DNA from: CAVWNR01 sp963756525
Lineage (GTDB): Bacteria > Actinomycetota > Actinomycetes > Mycobacteriales > Jatrophihabitantaceae
Direction: 5' to 3'
DNA length: 64,000 nucleotides
Assembly (NCBI GenBank): GCA_963756525.1
Contig: CAVWNR010000009.1
Location: 744,001-808,000, forward strand
Shown here: positions 34,949-42,929 of the stretch, in pieces
How the letters are laid out: each line of letters begins with the position of its first letter
Numbering within the stretch: position 1 is the stretch's first letter
Notes under the pieces: model-generated
Database searches by the model: none
Seen by the model: only the letters and a program-made list of their open reading frames with translations
Told to the model about the DNA's origin: nothing
Translations under genes and position numbers: made by a program

Positions 34949-35353
34949 GTGCCCCGAAAGATCTTCGTCAACCTGCCCGTCAAGGACCTGCCCGCGTCCG
35001 TCGACTTCTTCACCAAGCTCGGCTTTCAGTTCAACCCGCGGTTCACCGAGGAGCACGCGGCCTGCATGGTCGTCGGCGAGGACGCGTTCGTGATGCTCCT
35101 CGTCGAGCCGTTCTTTCGAGGCTTCACCAGCAAGCAGGTCGTCGACGCGACGACGCACACCGAGGCGATCCTGGCGGTATCCGCGGACCGCCGCGAGGAC
35201 GTCGACGCGCTGGTGACCACCGCGCTCGCGATCGGCGGGCGTCACGCGGCCGACCCGATCGCCGACGGGCCGATGTACGGCTGGAGCTTCGAGGACCTGG
35301 ACGGGCACCTGTGGGAGGTCATCCACATGGATCCGGTCGCCGTCGAGTCCTGA
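34949..35353 (+). CDS. VOC family protein
   Basis: 134 residues from GTG 34949, with GGAAGGAG in front. A single VOC module: KIFVNLPVKDLPASVDFFTKLGFQFNPRFT at the start, and a C-terminal DLDGHLWEVIHMDP with the metal-ligand Glu. Related proteins are often co-located with SigG-type sigma factors; here it is divergent from one. The substrate is unknown. Confidence 0.88.
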   Translation: MPRKIFVNLPVKDLPASVDFFTKLGFQFNPRFTEEHAACMVVGEDAFVMLLVEPFFRGFTSKQVVDATTHTEAILAVSADRREDVDALVTTALAIGGRHAADPIADGPMYGWSFEDLDGHLWEVIHMDPVAVES

Positions 35354-35484
35354 GCTGCTGCGCGGCCGGGCGAAGATCAGCGACGCTGCCCGCTCACCGC
35401 CCGCCGGGTCATCCGCCGACCAGATCTCATCGCCCGGCTGGTTGTCACCGCATCACGGCCGTGCATCGGTCCGGTCAATCGGGC

Positions 35485-35513
35485 TTATCTGCGGTGCCGC
35501 GTAGGGCTATGCT
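35485..35513 (+). promoter_or_regulatory. Possible promoter of the tRNA-Ala-like gene
   Basis: A TATGCT -10-like hexamer at 35508-35513 with a poor TTATCT at 35485-35490, 17 bp apart. Transcription would begin near 35520, about 20 nt before the mature 5' end at 35540. The -35 match is weak. Confidence 0.35.
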
Positions 35514-35539
35514 CTGCGATGGTCCACAGGCCTTCATAG

Positions 35540-35612
35540 GGGGGCGTAGCTCAGCAGGCAGAGCACGGCGGCTTGCCGCCGGACAGAGGTTCGAATCCTC
35601 TCCCCTCCACCA
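35540..35612 (+). tRNA. tRNA-Ala-like RNA without an anticodon loop
   Basis: Acceptor GGGGGCG/CCCCTCC gives G1:C72, G2:C71, G3:U70 wobble, G4:C69 and one C6/C67 mismatch. Discriminator A73 and CCA are encoded. D arm GCTC/GAGC, and T arm AGAGG/CCTCT around TTCGAAT, are perfect. G3:U70 with A73 is the alanine identity set. The anticodon arm is CGGCGG-CTTG-CCGCCG (35566-35581): 6 bp and a 4-nt loop instead of 5 bp and 7 nt, followed by a 3-nt variable region. Total 73 nt with CCA. Forcing a 7-nt loop (CUUGCCG, UGC anticodon) leaves two mismatched pairs. It is unlikely to decode, and lies 118 bp before a mini-AlaRS gene. Confidence 0.85.
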
Positions 35613-35730
35613 GGCGCGATCCCCGCGCCGAACGCCGGGCTTGCGTTCCGTGCGGTCGACCACGGCCCCTTGGCGAGCCATAGCCGAGCCGGCAGCCTGG
35701 GCGCAACCCCATCACGCCGAGGTGTCGCCC

Positions 35731-37053
35731 ATGCCGTGGCCCATCGAGAAGATCGAGCAAGCGTTCCTCACGTTCATGGCGGAGAACGGCCACGCCGTGA
35801 TCGAGGCGCATTCGCTACGCTCGCCGACCGACGACGTGCTGTTCACCACGGCGGGGATGCATCCCCTGACCCCGTACTTCGCCGGCGAGCCGCACCCGGC
35901 CGGGCGGCGACTGGCCGACGTGCAGCGCTGCGTACGCACCACAGACGTGGACGAGGTCGGCGACAACACGCACCTGACGGTCTTCGACATGCTCGGCAAC
36001 TGGAGCCTCGGCGACTACGGCGAAGAGGTCGCCATCCGGATGTCGTTCCAGCTGCTCACCGAGGAGTTCGGCATCGACCCTGATCGGCTGTATGTGACGG
36101 TGTTCGCCGGCGACGGCGGCGTCCCGGCGGACGAGACATCACCGTCGGTGTGGGCCGAACTGTTCGCCGGCGCGGGCCTCGATCCGGCCGGCCGGATCCG
36201 CGGGAACGGCGCCGAGGACAACTGGTGGTCCAACGGCCCGGTCGGGCTCTGCGGTCCGGACACCGAGATTTTCTTCTACGTCGGCGACGAGCCTGCCCCG
36301 GCGTTCACCGACCGGCCGGAGTTCGTGGAGATCTGGAACAACGTCTTCATGAACTACACGCGCAGCGCCGACGGGACGCTGTACCCGCTGGAGCAGCGCA
36401 ACGTCGACACCGGCATGGGGCTGGAGCGCACCTCGCTGATCCTCAACGGCCACACATCCGTCTGGCAGACCGACGAGCTGGCCGCGATCAGCGACGGCGT
36501 CGCCGCCGTGTTGGGAGTCGACCCGGCCACGCTGGACGCCTCGGCGACCCGATCGCTGCACATCGTTTGCGACCACGTGCGCGCGGCACTGGCGATCGCC
36601 GCGGCCGGCGTCTACCCGGCCGCCACCCGGCACGGATACGTCCTGCGGAAGCTGACCCGCCGCGCAGTGCGCCACGCCGAACTGCTGACCGGCACCGACA
36701 AGGGCCTGCGGGCGGCGCTCTCCGCCGCCGCCGAGTCGGTCTCGCAGGTGATGGGCGCCCGCTGGCCGGACATCGGCGACACACCGTCCGGCGACGCCGC
36801 GCGTGGTGTGATCGACGCCGAAGCGGCCAAGTTCGCCAAATCGCTGCGGCACGCCGTCAAGCACCTGCACGAGCTGGCAGCCGAAGGGGCCGACTTCGAC
36901 GGTGAGCTCGCGTTCCGTCTCGCCGACGCGCGCGGCTACCCGCCGGAGCTGTCGGTGGAGGAGGCCGAGCGCATCGGCATGCGGATCGATCCCGGCTGGC
37001 CCGACGAGCTGGAACGGCTGCGCGCCGAGCAGCGGGAACGTTCCCGCGGGTGA
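35731..37053 (+). CDS. Truncated stand-alone alanyl-tRNA synthetase (aminoacylation core only)
   Basis: 440 residues; full AlaRS is near 880. Start ATG 35731 has GAGGTG 6 bp upstream. Class II motifs are present: FTTAGM (38-43), motif 2 FDMLGNWSLGDY (85-96), NGPVGLCGPDTEIFF (168-182), IWNNVFMNYT (201-210), motif 3 VDTGMGLERT (225-234) and the acceptor-recognition helix GYVLRKLTRRAVRH (302-315). It ends with LRAEQRERSRG, where the catalytic fragment of AlaRS normally passes into the editing domain. There are no HxxxH/CxxxH editing zinc site and no C-Ala. AlaRS needs no anticodon contact, so it can serve the tRNA-like RNA next to it. The Asn usually before RGYVLR appears as TRHGYVLR, so acceptor recognition may differ. 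Confidence 0.9.
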   Translation: MPWPIEKIEQAFLTFMAENGHAVIEAHSLRSPTDDVLFTTAGMHPLTPYFAGEPHPAGRRLADVQRCVRTTDVDEVGDNTHLTVFDMLGNWSLGDYGEEVAIRMSFQLLTEEFGIDPDRLYVTVFAGDGGVPADETSPSVWAELFAGAGLDPAGRIRGNGAEDNWWSNGPVGLCGPDTEIFFYVGDEPAPAFTDRPEFVEIWNNVFMNYTRSADGTLYPLEQRNVDTGMGLERTSLILNGHTSVWQTDELAAISDGVAAVLGVDPATLDASATRSLHIVCDHVRAALAIAAAGVYPAATRHGYVLRKLTRRAVRHAELLTGTDKGLRAALSAAAESVSQVMGARWPDIGDTPSGDAARGVIDAEAAKFAKSLRHAVKHLHELAAEGADFDGELAFRLADARGYPPELSVEEAERIGMRIDPGWPDELERLRAEQRERSRG

Positions 37054-37098
37054 CCGCGCGATGAGCGACACAATCGTCGGCGAGCGCGGGGTCCCCCG

Positions 37099-38394
37099 GT
37101 GATCAGCGCCGCGGGACCGCTCGACTGGTCGCTGATCAGCGGCGTGCTGCCTCTGGTGATCCTCGCAGTCGGGCTGGCCGCGCTGCTGGTGCTGCTGTTC
37201 TGCCGGTCGCTGCATTGGTGGATGTGGCAGGTGTGGGTGGCGGCCGGGGTGGCCGTGCTGATCACCGTCGGGATCGCGCTCTACGTCGACCGGGTGGCCA
37301 AGCCCTTCCCCGACAACCTGCCCAACACGGTGCTGTACTGGATCGCGCTCGCGGTGTTCGCGGTGCTCATCGGTATCGCACGATTCGCCGGTTGGGGCTG
37401 GTGGTCCCGGCTGGGATCGGTGGGCCTCGTCGTGCTCGTCCTTGCCATGGTCGGCAACGGCGTGAACAACTACTACGGCCAGTACCCCACCACGCGGGCG
37501 GCGCTGGGACTGCAGAAGACAGGAAGCCTCGACACGGCGAAGAACAAGGCGGTTACGCCACCACCGGGAAAGACGCTGCTGTCGGTGTGGAACCCGCCGG
37601 CGAACATGCCGTCGACCGGCGAGCTCTCCAAGGTCACCATCCCGGCAACCAAGTCCGGGTTCGCCGCCCGACCGGCGTACGTGTACGTGCCGGCGTCCTA
37701 CCTCGCCACTCCACGGCCGCTGCTGCCGGTGCTCGTGCTGCTCCACGGCCAGCCCGGGGATCCGTCGGACTGGGTCAACGGCGGTCAGGTGGAACAGCTG
37801 ATCGACAGTTACGCGCAGGCCCACAAGGGCCTCGCCCCCGTGGTGGTCATGCCCGACGCGACCGCCGGCGGCAACCCGATCTGCGTGAACAGCCGTTACG
37901 GTCAGGCGGAGACCTACCTCGCGGTCGATGTGCCGAACTGGATCAGCAACACGCTGCAGGTCGACACCAACCATGCGCATTGGGCGGTCGGTGGCTTCTC
38001 CTACGGCGGTACCTGTTCGATCCAGCTCGCGCTCAACGCGTCGAAGGTGTACTCGACGTTTCTCGATATCTCCGGCCAGTACGAGCCGACCATCGGTTCG
38101 CATTCCGAGACGGTGCAGGAAATGTTCGGCGGCAGCGAGGAGGCCTTCGACGCGGTGAATCCGGTGAACCTGATGCAGACCAAGAAGTTCCCCGGGACGG
38201 CCGGGATCTTCACGGTCGGCGCCGACGACACGACCTACCGGCCGCAACAGGAGCAGATCTACGCGGTGGCCAAGTCAGCGGGCATGAATGTGCAGTTCCA
38301 GCTGGAGCCTGACGGGCACACGTGGGCAGCCTGGAAACCGGCGCTGGCCAACAACCTCGGCTGGCTCGGCAGCCGGATGAACATCACGTCCTGA
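37099..38394 (+). CDS. Membrane-anchored esterase (esterase D/antigen 85-like fold)
   Basis: 431 residues from GTG 37099. Four N-terminal membrane helices (about 15-35, 42-63, 78-95, 105-120) precede an extracytoplasmic alpha/beta hydrolase of the putative-esterase family: VLLHGQPGDPSDWVNGG, nucleophile GGFSYGG (Ser301), VGADDTTY (Asp near 376) and EPDGHTWAAW (His407). A 13-codon ORF (37061-37102) overlaps its start as GTGA and may couple translation to the synthetase gene 45 bp upstream. Esterases beside aminoacyl-PG synthases are known to remove the amino acid from the lipid; that role is likely here but inferred from context. Confidence 0.85.
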   Translation: MISAAGPLDWSLISGVLPLVILAVGLAALLVLLFCRSLHWWMWQVWVAAGVAVLITVGIALYVDRVAKPFPDNLPNTVLYWIALAVFAVLIGIARFAGWGWWSRLGSVGLVVLVLAMVGNGVNNYYGQYPTTRAALGLQKTGSLDTAKNKAVTPPPGKTLLSVWNPPANMPSTGELSKVTIPATKSGFAARPAYVYVPASYLATPRPLLPVLVLLHGQPGDPSDWVNGGQVEQLIDSYAQAHKGLAPVVVMPDATAGGNPICVNSRYGQAETYLAVDVPNWISNTLQVDTNHAHWAVGGFSYGGTCSIQLALNASKVYSTFLDISGQYEPTIGSHSETVQEMFGGSEEAFDAVNPVNLMQTKKFPGTAGIFTVGADDTTYRPQQEQIYAVAKSAGMNVQFQLEPDGHTWAAWKPALANNLGWLGSRMNITS

Positions 38395-38398
38395 GCGG

Positions 38399-39097
38399 TT
38401 ACCGGTCCGGAGCGCCGGCGACCAGGTCGCGCAGCCGGTTCCACCGCTGCTGGTATTCCCGCCCGAAGCGGCGCTCCGCCCGCGCGAGCCGGGCGGGGCG
38501 AGCCGGGTAGTAGCGCCGGGCCCACCACGAGCCCGGCTTGGCCAGCCGGATCGCGCCGATGATGCCGACCGGTTGCACGATGACGCCGACCACCCCGGTG
38601 ATCACCTTGCCTTTGAGCAGCGAGATGACGCTGCAGATCATCGAGATCGCCAAGCCACCGATCGAGCTCCACCAGTCGGCCGAACCGACCTGTCCGGTCA
38701 CCAGGTCGACCCCGCCGATCAGCATGCCGGTCACGACCAGGACGCAGAAGATCGCGTCGATGGACTTGCGACCCTGCTGGCTCCAGTACACGTCGTCGAG
38801 GTGCAACCACAGCGCAAACTCGTCGAAGGTGAGGCTGACCCCGACTCCGAACAGCGCCGCGACGACGTTGAGCGCGACGCCCCCGGGAGTGACCGCGATC
38901 AGCCCCAACCCCGCGCCCAGCATGATCAGGATGCCGAACACCTGATGGTGCACGTGAACGCCGCCGACCGTGACGTCACGCAACGGGCCCGACCCGGCCT
39001 CTCCCTGCCGCGCACGCCGCCGCAGGTAACGGGTGATCATCCGCGTTACCAGGAAGGTCGTCAGCACCGCGAAGAACATCCACGTCACCGGGTGCAT
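38399..39097 (-). CDS. Uncharacterised integral membrane protein with HVHH motif
   Basis: 232 residues from ATG 39097, with five or six hydrophobic segments. After the first helix and a basic RYLRRRARQ stretch comes VGGVHVHHQVFGI, a His cluster that could bind metal. LTFDEFALWLHLDDVYW, a second acidic/His patch, follows. The C-terminus is Arg-rich and cytoplasmic-looking. It ends 4 bp after the convergent esterase gene. The family is not recognised with certainty; an enzyme in the membrane is possible because of the His/Asp residues. Confidence 0.7.
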   Translation of the reverse strand: MHPVTWMFFAVLTTFLVTRMITRYLRRRARQGEAGSGPLRDVTVGGVHVHHQVFGILIMLGAGLGLIAVTPGGVALNVVAALFGVGVSLTFDEFALWLHLDDVYWSQQGRKSIDAIFCVLVVTGMLIGGVDLVTGQVGSADWWSSIGGLAISMICSVISLLKGKVITGVVGVIVQPVGIIGAIRLAKPGSWWARRYYPARPARLARAERRFGREYQQRWNRLRDLVAGAPDR

Positions 39098-39224
39098 GGC
39101 TGACAGTGTCCCCCGATCGGCCGACGCCGGGGTCACCCGCCTGGTCATCCACCGGATGGGCACCCGGCAACCCGCCGCGCGGCGAGGCTTCTGGCAACGA
39201 CGACGACCTAGTCAGGAGCCCGCG

Positions 39225-39458
39225 ATGACCACCCAGACCATTTCCCCCGCCACCCGGACCCGCACCGGCGGTGCCGCCCGCATCGGCATCTTCGCGCTGG
39301 CCTTCGCGGCACTCGCCGTCACCGTCGTTCTGGTCGCGCGCTTCGCGCCGCACGCGATCGGCCTGGACGCGAACCACCTGCTGCACGGCGTCGCGCTGCT
39401 TCCCGAGCCGGTCCGCAACCTCATCGGCGGCGCGACGCTCTCCCACCTCGCCCACTGA
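39225..39458 (+). CDS. Small membrane protein, paralogue 1 (77 aa)
   Basis: 77 residues: a polar N-terminus, one strong membrane helix (about 18-43) and a conserved tail with LLHGVALLPEPVRNLIGGATLSHL. CAGGAG precedes the ATG. A clear paralogue lies at 45230 (same length, same LHG..xxPEPVRNL.GGAxLSHL tail). The similarity extends into the 45 bp upstream of both genes. The two copies bracket the MprF/two-component/MFS operon. Function unknown; small size and pairing suggest a regulator or subunit of a membrane complex. Confidence 0.75.
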   Translation: MTTQTISPATRTRTGGAARIGIFALAFAALAVTVVLVARFAPHAIGLDANHLLHGVALLPEPVRNLIGGATLSHLAH

Positions 39459-39485
39459 GATCGGGCCGGCAGCACGCGGGCACGA

Positions 39486-41609
39486 TCAATGCTGCAGGGC
39501 GCGCACCCCGGCCGCGGCCAGATCGAACATCGTCGTGTCGGCCATGTAGGCCCTGGTGATCGCGATCCCGATCGCGGGCAGCGCCGCCTCATCGCCGTAC
39601 ACGAGGTAGAGCGACTCGTTGCGCGGAAAGAACTTCGCCTTGAACTTCTCCAGCGAGCGGAACCCGTACAGCGGCTCCATCTGCTCGCCGAGCCACGCCA
39701 GCAGCCGATCGACGCCGCCGGCCTCCGCGCGGGGGTCGCCGGCCAGCGGCGCGCCGGACAGTGACACGAACTGCGCGCCCCGCTCGCGCAACGCCAGGCA
39801 CGCCGAGGCGATGAGGAACTCCATCACCGGACGGAAACCGTCCGGCAGCCGACGCATGACGTCCAGGGTCCAGCCCGGTGTCGTCCCGCCGGGGCCGTAG
39901 GCCGGCAGCCACGACGTCACGCCGTGCACCGTGCCCGATGCGTCGATGGCGATGCCGACCAGCACCTCCGGGTCGAGCGCCTCGTCGACTCCACCGAGAG
40001 TGAAGCCCATCTCCGGCAGGCCCTTGTCGCCCATCCACTGCTCGGAGATCGCCCGTACCTGCGACAGCACACCGTGCGGCATCTCGCTCAGCTTGCCGAG
40101 CTGGAAGCTGATGCCGTCCTTGCCGGCCCGGTTCAGCGCGGTCCGCACGTCCTGCCAGGCCTTCCCCTTGAACTCCAGCGCCGGCAGGTCGATCACCGCC
40201 TCGACGGCAACCTCGACCGACTGCCATCCGCGCAGCGCACCCCAGTTCGCCGTCTCGCCCGTCGCGGAGAAGAAGCAGGCCCGCATGCCGGCCTGCTCCG
40301 TCGCGTCCACGAACGCATCGGCCAGGTCTGCTCGCGTGACCTGATCCGGAGCGACCGGGTCGCCGAGCACCACCGCGACCCCGGAGTGTGCCTGGTAGCA
40401 GACGTAACCCGGCACGCCGTCGACGAAGAACCAGCTGTTGCCGGGCCACGTCGTCATCCACGCCAACCGGCCGCCGCCCACTTCGTGCAAGATCCGGCGC
40501 GCGGCGTCCCGGTCGGACTCACCGGTGCGCGCACGCCGCCTCCGGTCGCGCCACGGTGTGCCGCGAAACGCACGGCGACCGAGGATCAGCACCCCGAACT
40601 GGGCCAGCCAGAGCACGACGTCGGCCACCGCCGAACTCAGCGAGCCGCCGGTGATCGTCACGCCGCCGCTGCCGGTGGCCAGCACGGCGATGATCGCCAC
40701 GATGAGCAGCAGGACCACGGCGGCGGCGATTCCGGTGTAGATGACGGCGATCCGCCAGGCCAGCCGTCGCCCCCGACGCAGGCCCTCGGCCAGCAGCAGC
40801 GGCACGACGATGCCGATGACCACGGTGAACGCGTCGGCGCCGGCCTTGTCGTTCACGCCGAGGGGTGAGCCGGCGCCCGGCGTGAGCAGCACGATCAGCC
40901 GCGTCGCCGCCGCCACCGCGAACAGGGCAGCAGCGGCGAGCCGCCACTCATGCCGGCTCATCCGCGGCTTGTGCACCTGCGGCGAGCGGCCCACGCACAG
41001 CGGGCCGACGGTCAAGCCGGCGAGCACGGCCAGCGCATGCTCGAGATCACCCAGCCGGCCGGCGTAGAGCAGGACCAGAATGGCGTAGAGCACGAACGCG
41101 GCGCGCACCCGGCCCCGCCACGGCGCGCGAAGCGTCGCGGTCGCGGCACAGGCGACACCGATCGCGCCGGCCGCGAAGCCCGCGCCGAGCACCTTCGCGA
41201 GCTCGCTCGCCCACGCCCATCCGGTGAGGCGGAGCAGCGCGAGCAGCCCCGCCGCGGCGCTGACCACGCCAACCTGGATCGCACAGGTGATCAGCGCGGT
41301 TCGCCTGGTGCCGAGCCGCGGTTCGGCGAAGCCCACCAGCACCAGGAAGACCACGATCATCGCACCGGCCTGACCGGGCGTGAGCCCGAACGGCGAGCCG
41401 GTGAACGGCGTCCACCACCGTCCGGCCGCGAACGCGGGAACACCATACGGGACGACGTGGTACAGCGACCCGTCACGCAGTCGATTCCAGAACGTGCCGG
41501 TCGCCAGCCCGAGCACCACCATCGCGGCGACGGCGATCAACGTGAACGGCCGGTCCTTGACGAATCGGGGTACGCGCGCCACCCATTGGCGCCCAGCCGT
41601 CAGCGGCAT
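39486..41609 (-). CDS. MprF-type aminoacyl-phosphatidylglycerol synthase (DUF2156)
   Basis: 707 residues. The N-terminal half has about ten to eleven membrane helices in two blocks (20-215 and 225-345), the first rhomboid-like. The C-terminal half (about 375-700) is the soluble double-GNAT DUF2156 transferase of MprF: WMTTWPGNSWFF, VVLGDPVAPDQ, CFFSATGETANWGALRGWQSVEVAVEAVIDL, WTLDVMRRLPDGFRPVMEFLI, and LYGFRSLEKFKAKFFPRNESLYLVY. Family members move an amino acid from aminoacyl-tRNA to phosphatidylglycerol, lowering membrane negative charge. Alanine is suggested by the nearby AlaRS/tRNA-Ala pair. It is the last gene of the operon from 44836. Confidence 0.88.
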   Translation of the reverse strand: MPLTAGRQWVARVPRFVKDRPFTLIAVAAMVVLGLATGTFWNRLRDGSLYHVVPYGVPAFAAGRWWTPFTGSPFGLTPGQAGAMIVVFLVLVGFAEPRLGTRRTALITCAIQVGVVSAAAGLLALLRLTGWAWASELAKVLGAGFAAGAIGVACAATATLRAPWRGRVRAAFVLYAILVLLYAGRLGDLEHALAVLAGLTVGPLCVGRSPQVHKPRMSRHEWRLAAAALFAVAAATRLIVLLTPGAGSPLGVNDKAGADAFTVVIGIVVPLLLAEGLRRGRRLAWRIAVIYTGIAAAVVLLLIVAIIAVLATGSGGVTITGGSLSSAVADVVLWLAQFGVLILGRRAFRGTPWRDRRRRARTGESDRDAARRILHEVGGGRLAWMTTWPGNSWFFVDGVPGYVCYQAHSGVAVVLGDPVAPDQVTRADLADAFVDATEQAGMRACFFSATGETANWGALRGWQSVEVAVEAVIDLPALEFKGKAWQDVRTALNRAGKDGISFQLGKLSEMPHGVLSQVRAISEQWMGDKGLPEMGFTLGGVDEALDPEVLVGIAIDASGTVHGVTSWLPAYGPGGTTPGWTLDVMRRLPDGFRPVMEFLIASACLALRERGAQFVSLSGAPLAGDPRAEAGGVDRLLAWLGEQMEPLYGFRSLEKFKAKFFPRNESLYLVYGDEAALPAIGIAITRAYMADTTMFDLAAAGVRALQH

Positions 41610-41662
41610 GTGCTGACGATAGCGCGCGAATGGGTGGTTCCGGATCGTCTTCGCCGCAGGCG

Positions 41663-42925
41663 TCAGCGACGTACCGGCGCCGGTGATTGCGCGGCAGTGT
41701 CGACGGGGAGCTCGACGTCGATGCGGGTACCGGCGGGCTCGACGGCGCTGACGGTGAGCTCCCCGCCGGCAGCCACGATGCGGGCTCGCTGGGAGGCCAA
41801 CCCGATGTGCCCGCGGGCGAGCTGGTCGTCCAGCGCCCCCTCGGGTATGCCCCGCCCGTCGTCGATGACCGCGAGCCGGGCGGTCTGCTCGTCCAGCCGC
41901 AGGGCGAGCCGCACCCAGCTGGCGTGCGCATGTTTGGCGACGTTGGTGAGCAGCTCGCGGGCGGCCGAGTACAGCAACGCGTCGGCGGCGGTGGGCCGGT
42001 CGGGCCAGCCGGCCAGGTCGCTGTCGACGACGAGCGGGCCGCGCTGCCCGATTGCCCGCGCGAGATCGGCCACCGCCTGGGCCAGACCCACCCGGGCGAG
42101 CACCGCCGGATGCAGCTCGGAGACCGTGGAGCGCAGCAACTGCGAGGATTCGGCCAGCGCCTTCTCCACCCGGTCGAAGGCTGCCGGATCGCCCTGGTCA
42201 CGGGCGTCCTCGAGATCCTGGCGGGCGGCGAGCAGGTACTGCAGCGCGCCGTCGTGGAGTTGCTCGGCCAGCGCGGCGCGTTCCCGGGCCTCGATGCCGA
42301 CCAGGTCGGAGAGCAGCCCGGTGCGGTCGCGTACCAGCCCGGCGATGGTGAGCACCCGCGACTGCTGCACCCGGGAAAGCGCGACGCATCCGACGCTCAG
42401 GCCGGCGAGCACCAGGGTGCGCAGCAGGATCGACGCCCAGGGTTCGCTGTTGGCCGACTGGGTGGCGATGCTCACCGCGAGGTACGCCGCGGTCGCCGGG
42501 ACGACGACCACGGCGCAGATCCAAGTGCGCAGCTGGGTGGCGGCCAGCAGCGGCAACGCGAAGAAACCGTTGACGAGCACGTCGGCGGTCCAGCTCTGCT
42601 GCGAGGTCAATCCGGCGACCAGCGCCAGCGCGGTCAGCGCGGCGACGTCCGCCAGCAGCAGCAGCCACATCCAGCGCACCGGGCCGATGCCGCCGCGACG
42701 CGCCCAGCCGGCGCTGGCCGCCGCGACGATCGCGTACGCCGCCACGATCAGCCAGCAGGCGAGCAGGTCGTGGCTCGGCGGGAAGAAGCCGATCGTCAAC
42801 GCGGCGAAGATCACCAGCACGCTGCGCAGCATTAACTGCACCCGCACGCCGCGGTAGGCGTGCGTGACGATGACGTCGCCCAACTCGGGGTTTGTGGCGA
42901 CCTCGGCGAGCCCCTCCTGCGCCAC
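41663..42925 (-). CDS. Sensor histidine kinase (HisKA_3 type)
   Basis: 420 residues from GTG 42925. Five or so membrane helices (about 25-185) precede a HisKA_3 dimerisation region with the phosphorylated His (LAEQLHDGALQYLLAARQDL) and an HATPase_c domain (ELLTNVAKHAHASWVRL, VIDDGRGIPEGAL, GHIGLASQRARIVAAGG). There is no extracellular sensor domain, so it likely senses the membrane itself. It lies 4 bp after the response regulator and 53 bp before mprF, so it may respond to envelope stress. Confidence 0.9.
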   Translation of the reverse strand: MAQEGLAEVATNPELGDVIVTHAYRGVRVQLMLRSVLVIFAALTIGFFPPSHDLLACWLIVAAYAIVAAASAGWARRGGIGPVRWMWLLLLADVAALTALALVAGLTSQQSWTADVLVNGFFALPLLAATQLRTWICAVVVVPATAAYLAVSIATQSANSEPWASILLRTLVLAGLSVGCVALSRVQQSRVLTIAGLVRDRTGLLSDLVGIEARERAALAEQLHDGALQYLLAARQDLEDARDQGDPAAFDRVEKALAESSQLLRSTVSELHPAVLARVGLAQAVADLARAIGQRGPLVVDSDLAGWPDRPTAADALLYSAARELLTNVAKHAHASWVRLALRLDEQTARLAVIDDGRGIPEGALDDQLARGHIGLASQRARIVAAGGELTVSAVEPAGTRIDVELPVDTAAQSPAPVRR

Positions 42926-42929
42926 GGCG

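Noticed and set aside
35540..35612. Calling the tRNA-like gene a plain degraded tRNA pseudogene
   Set aside because: D arm, T arm, discriminator, CCA and all alanine identity pairs are intact and the altered arm is a perfect stable hairpin; decay would not spare exactly the parts needed for charging. The adjoining mini-AlaRS also argues for function.
35540..35612. Selenocysteine or other special elongator tRNA
   Set aside because: No extended acceptor, no long variable arm, no UCA anticodon; size is only 73 nt.
36139..38247. A 702-codon minus-strand frame across the mini-AlaRS and esterase genes
   Set aside because: It is the antisense shadow of two well-supported genes in very GC-rich DNA; its residues are low-complexity (Gly, Arg, Val, Asp) and match no family.
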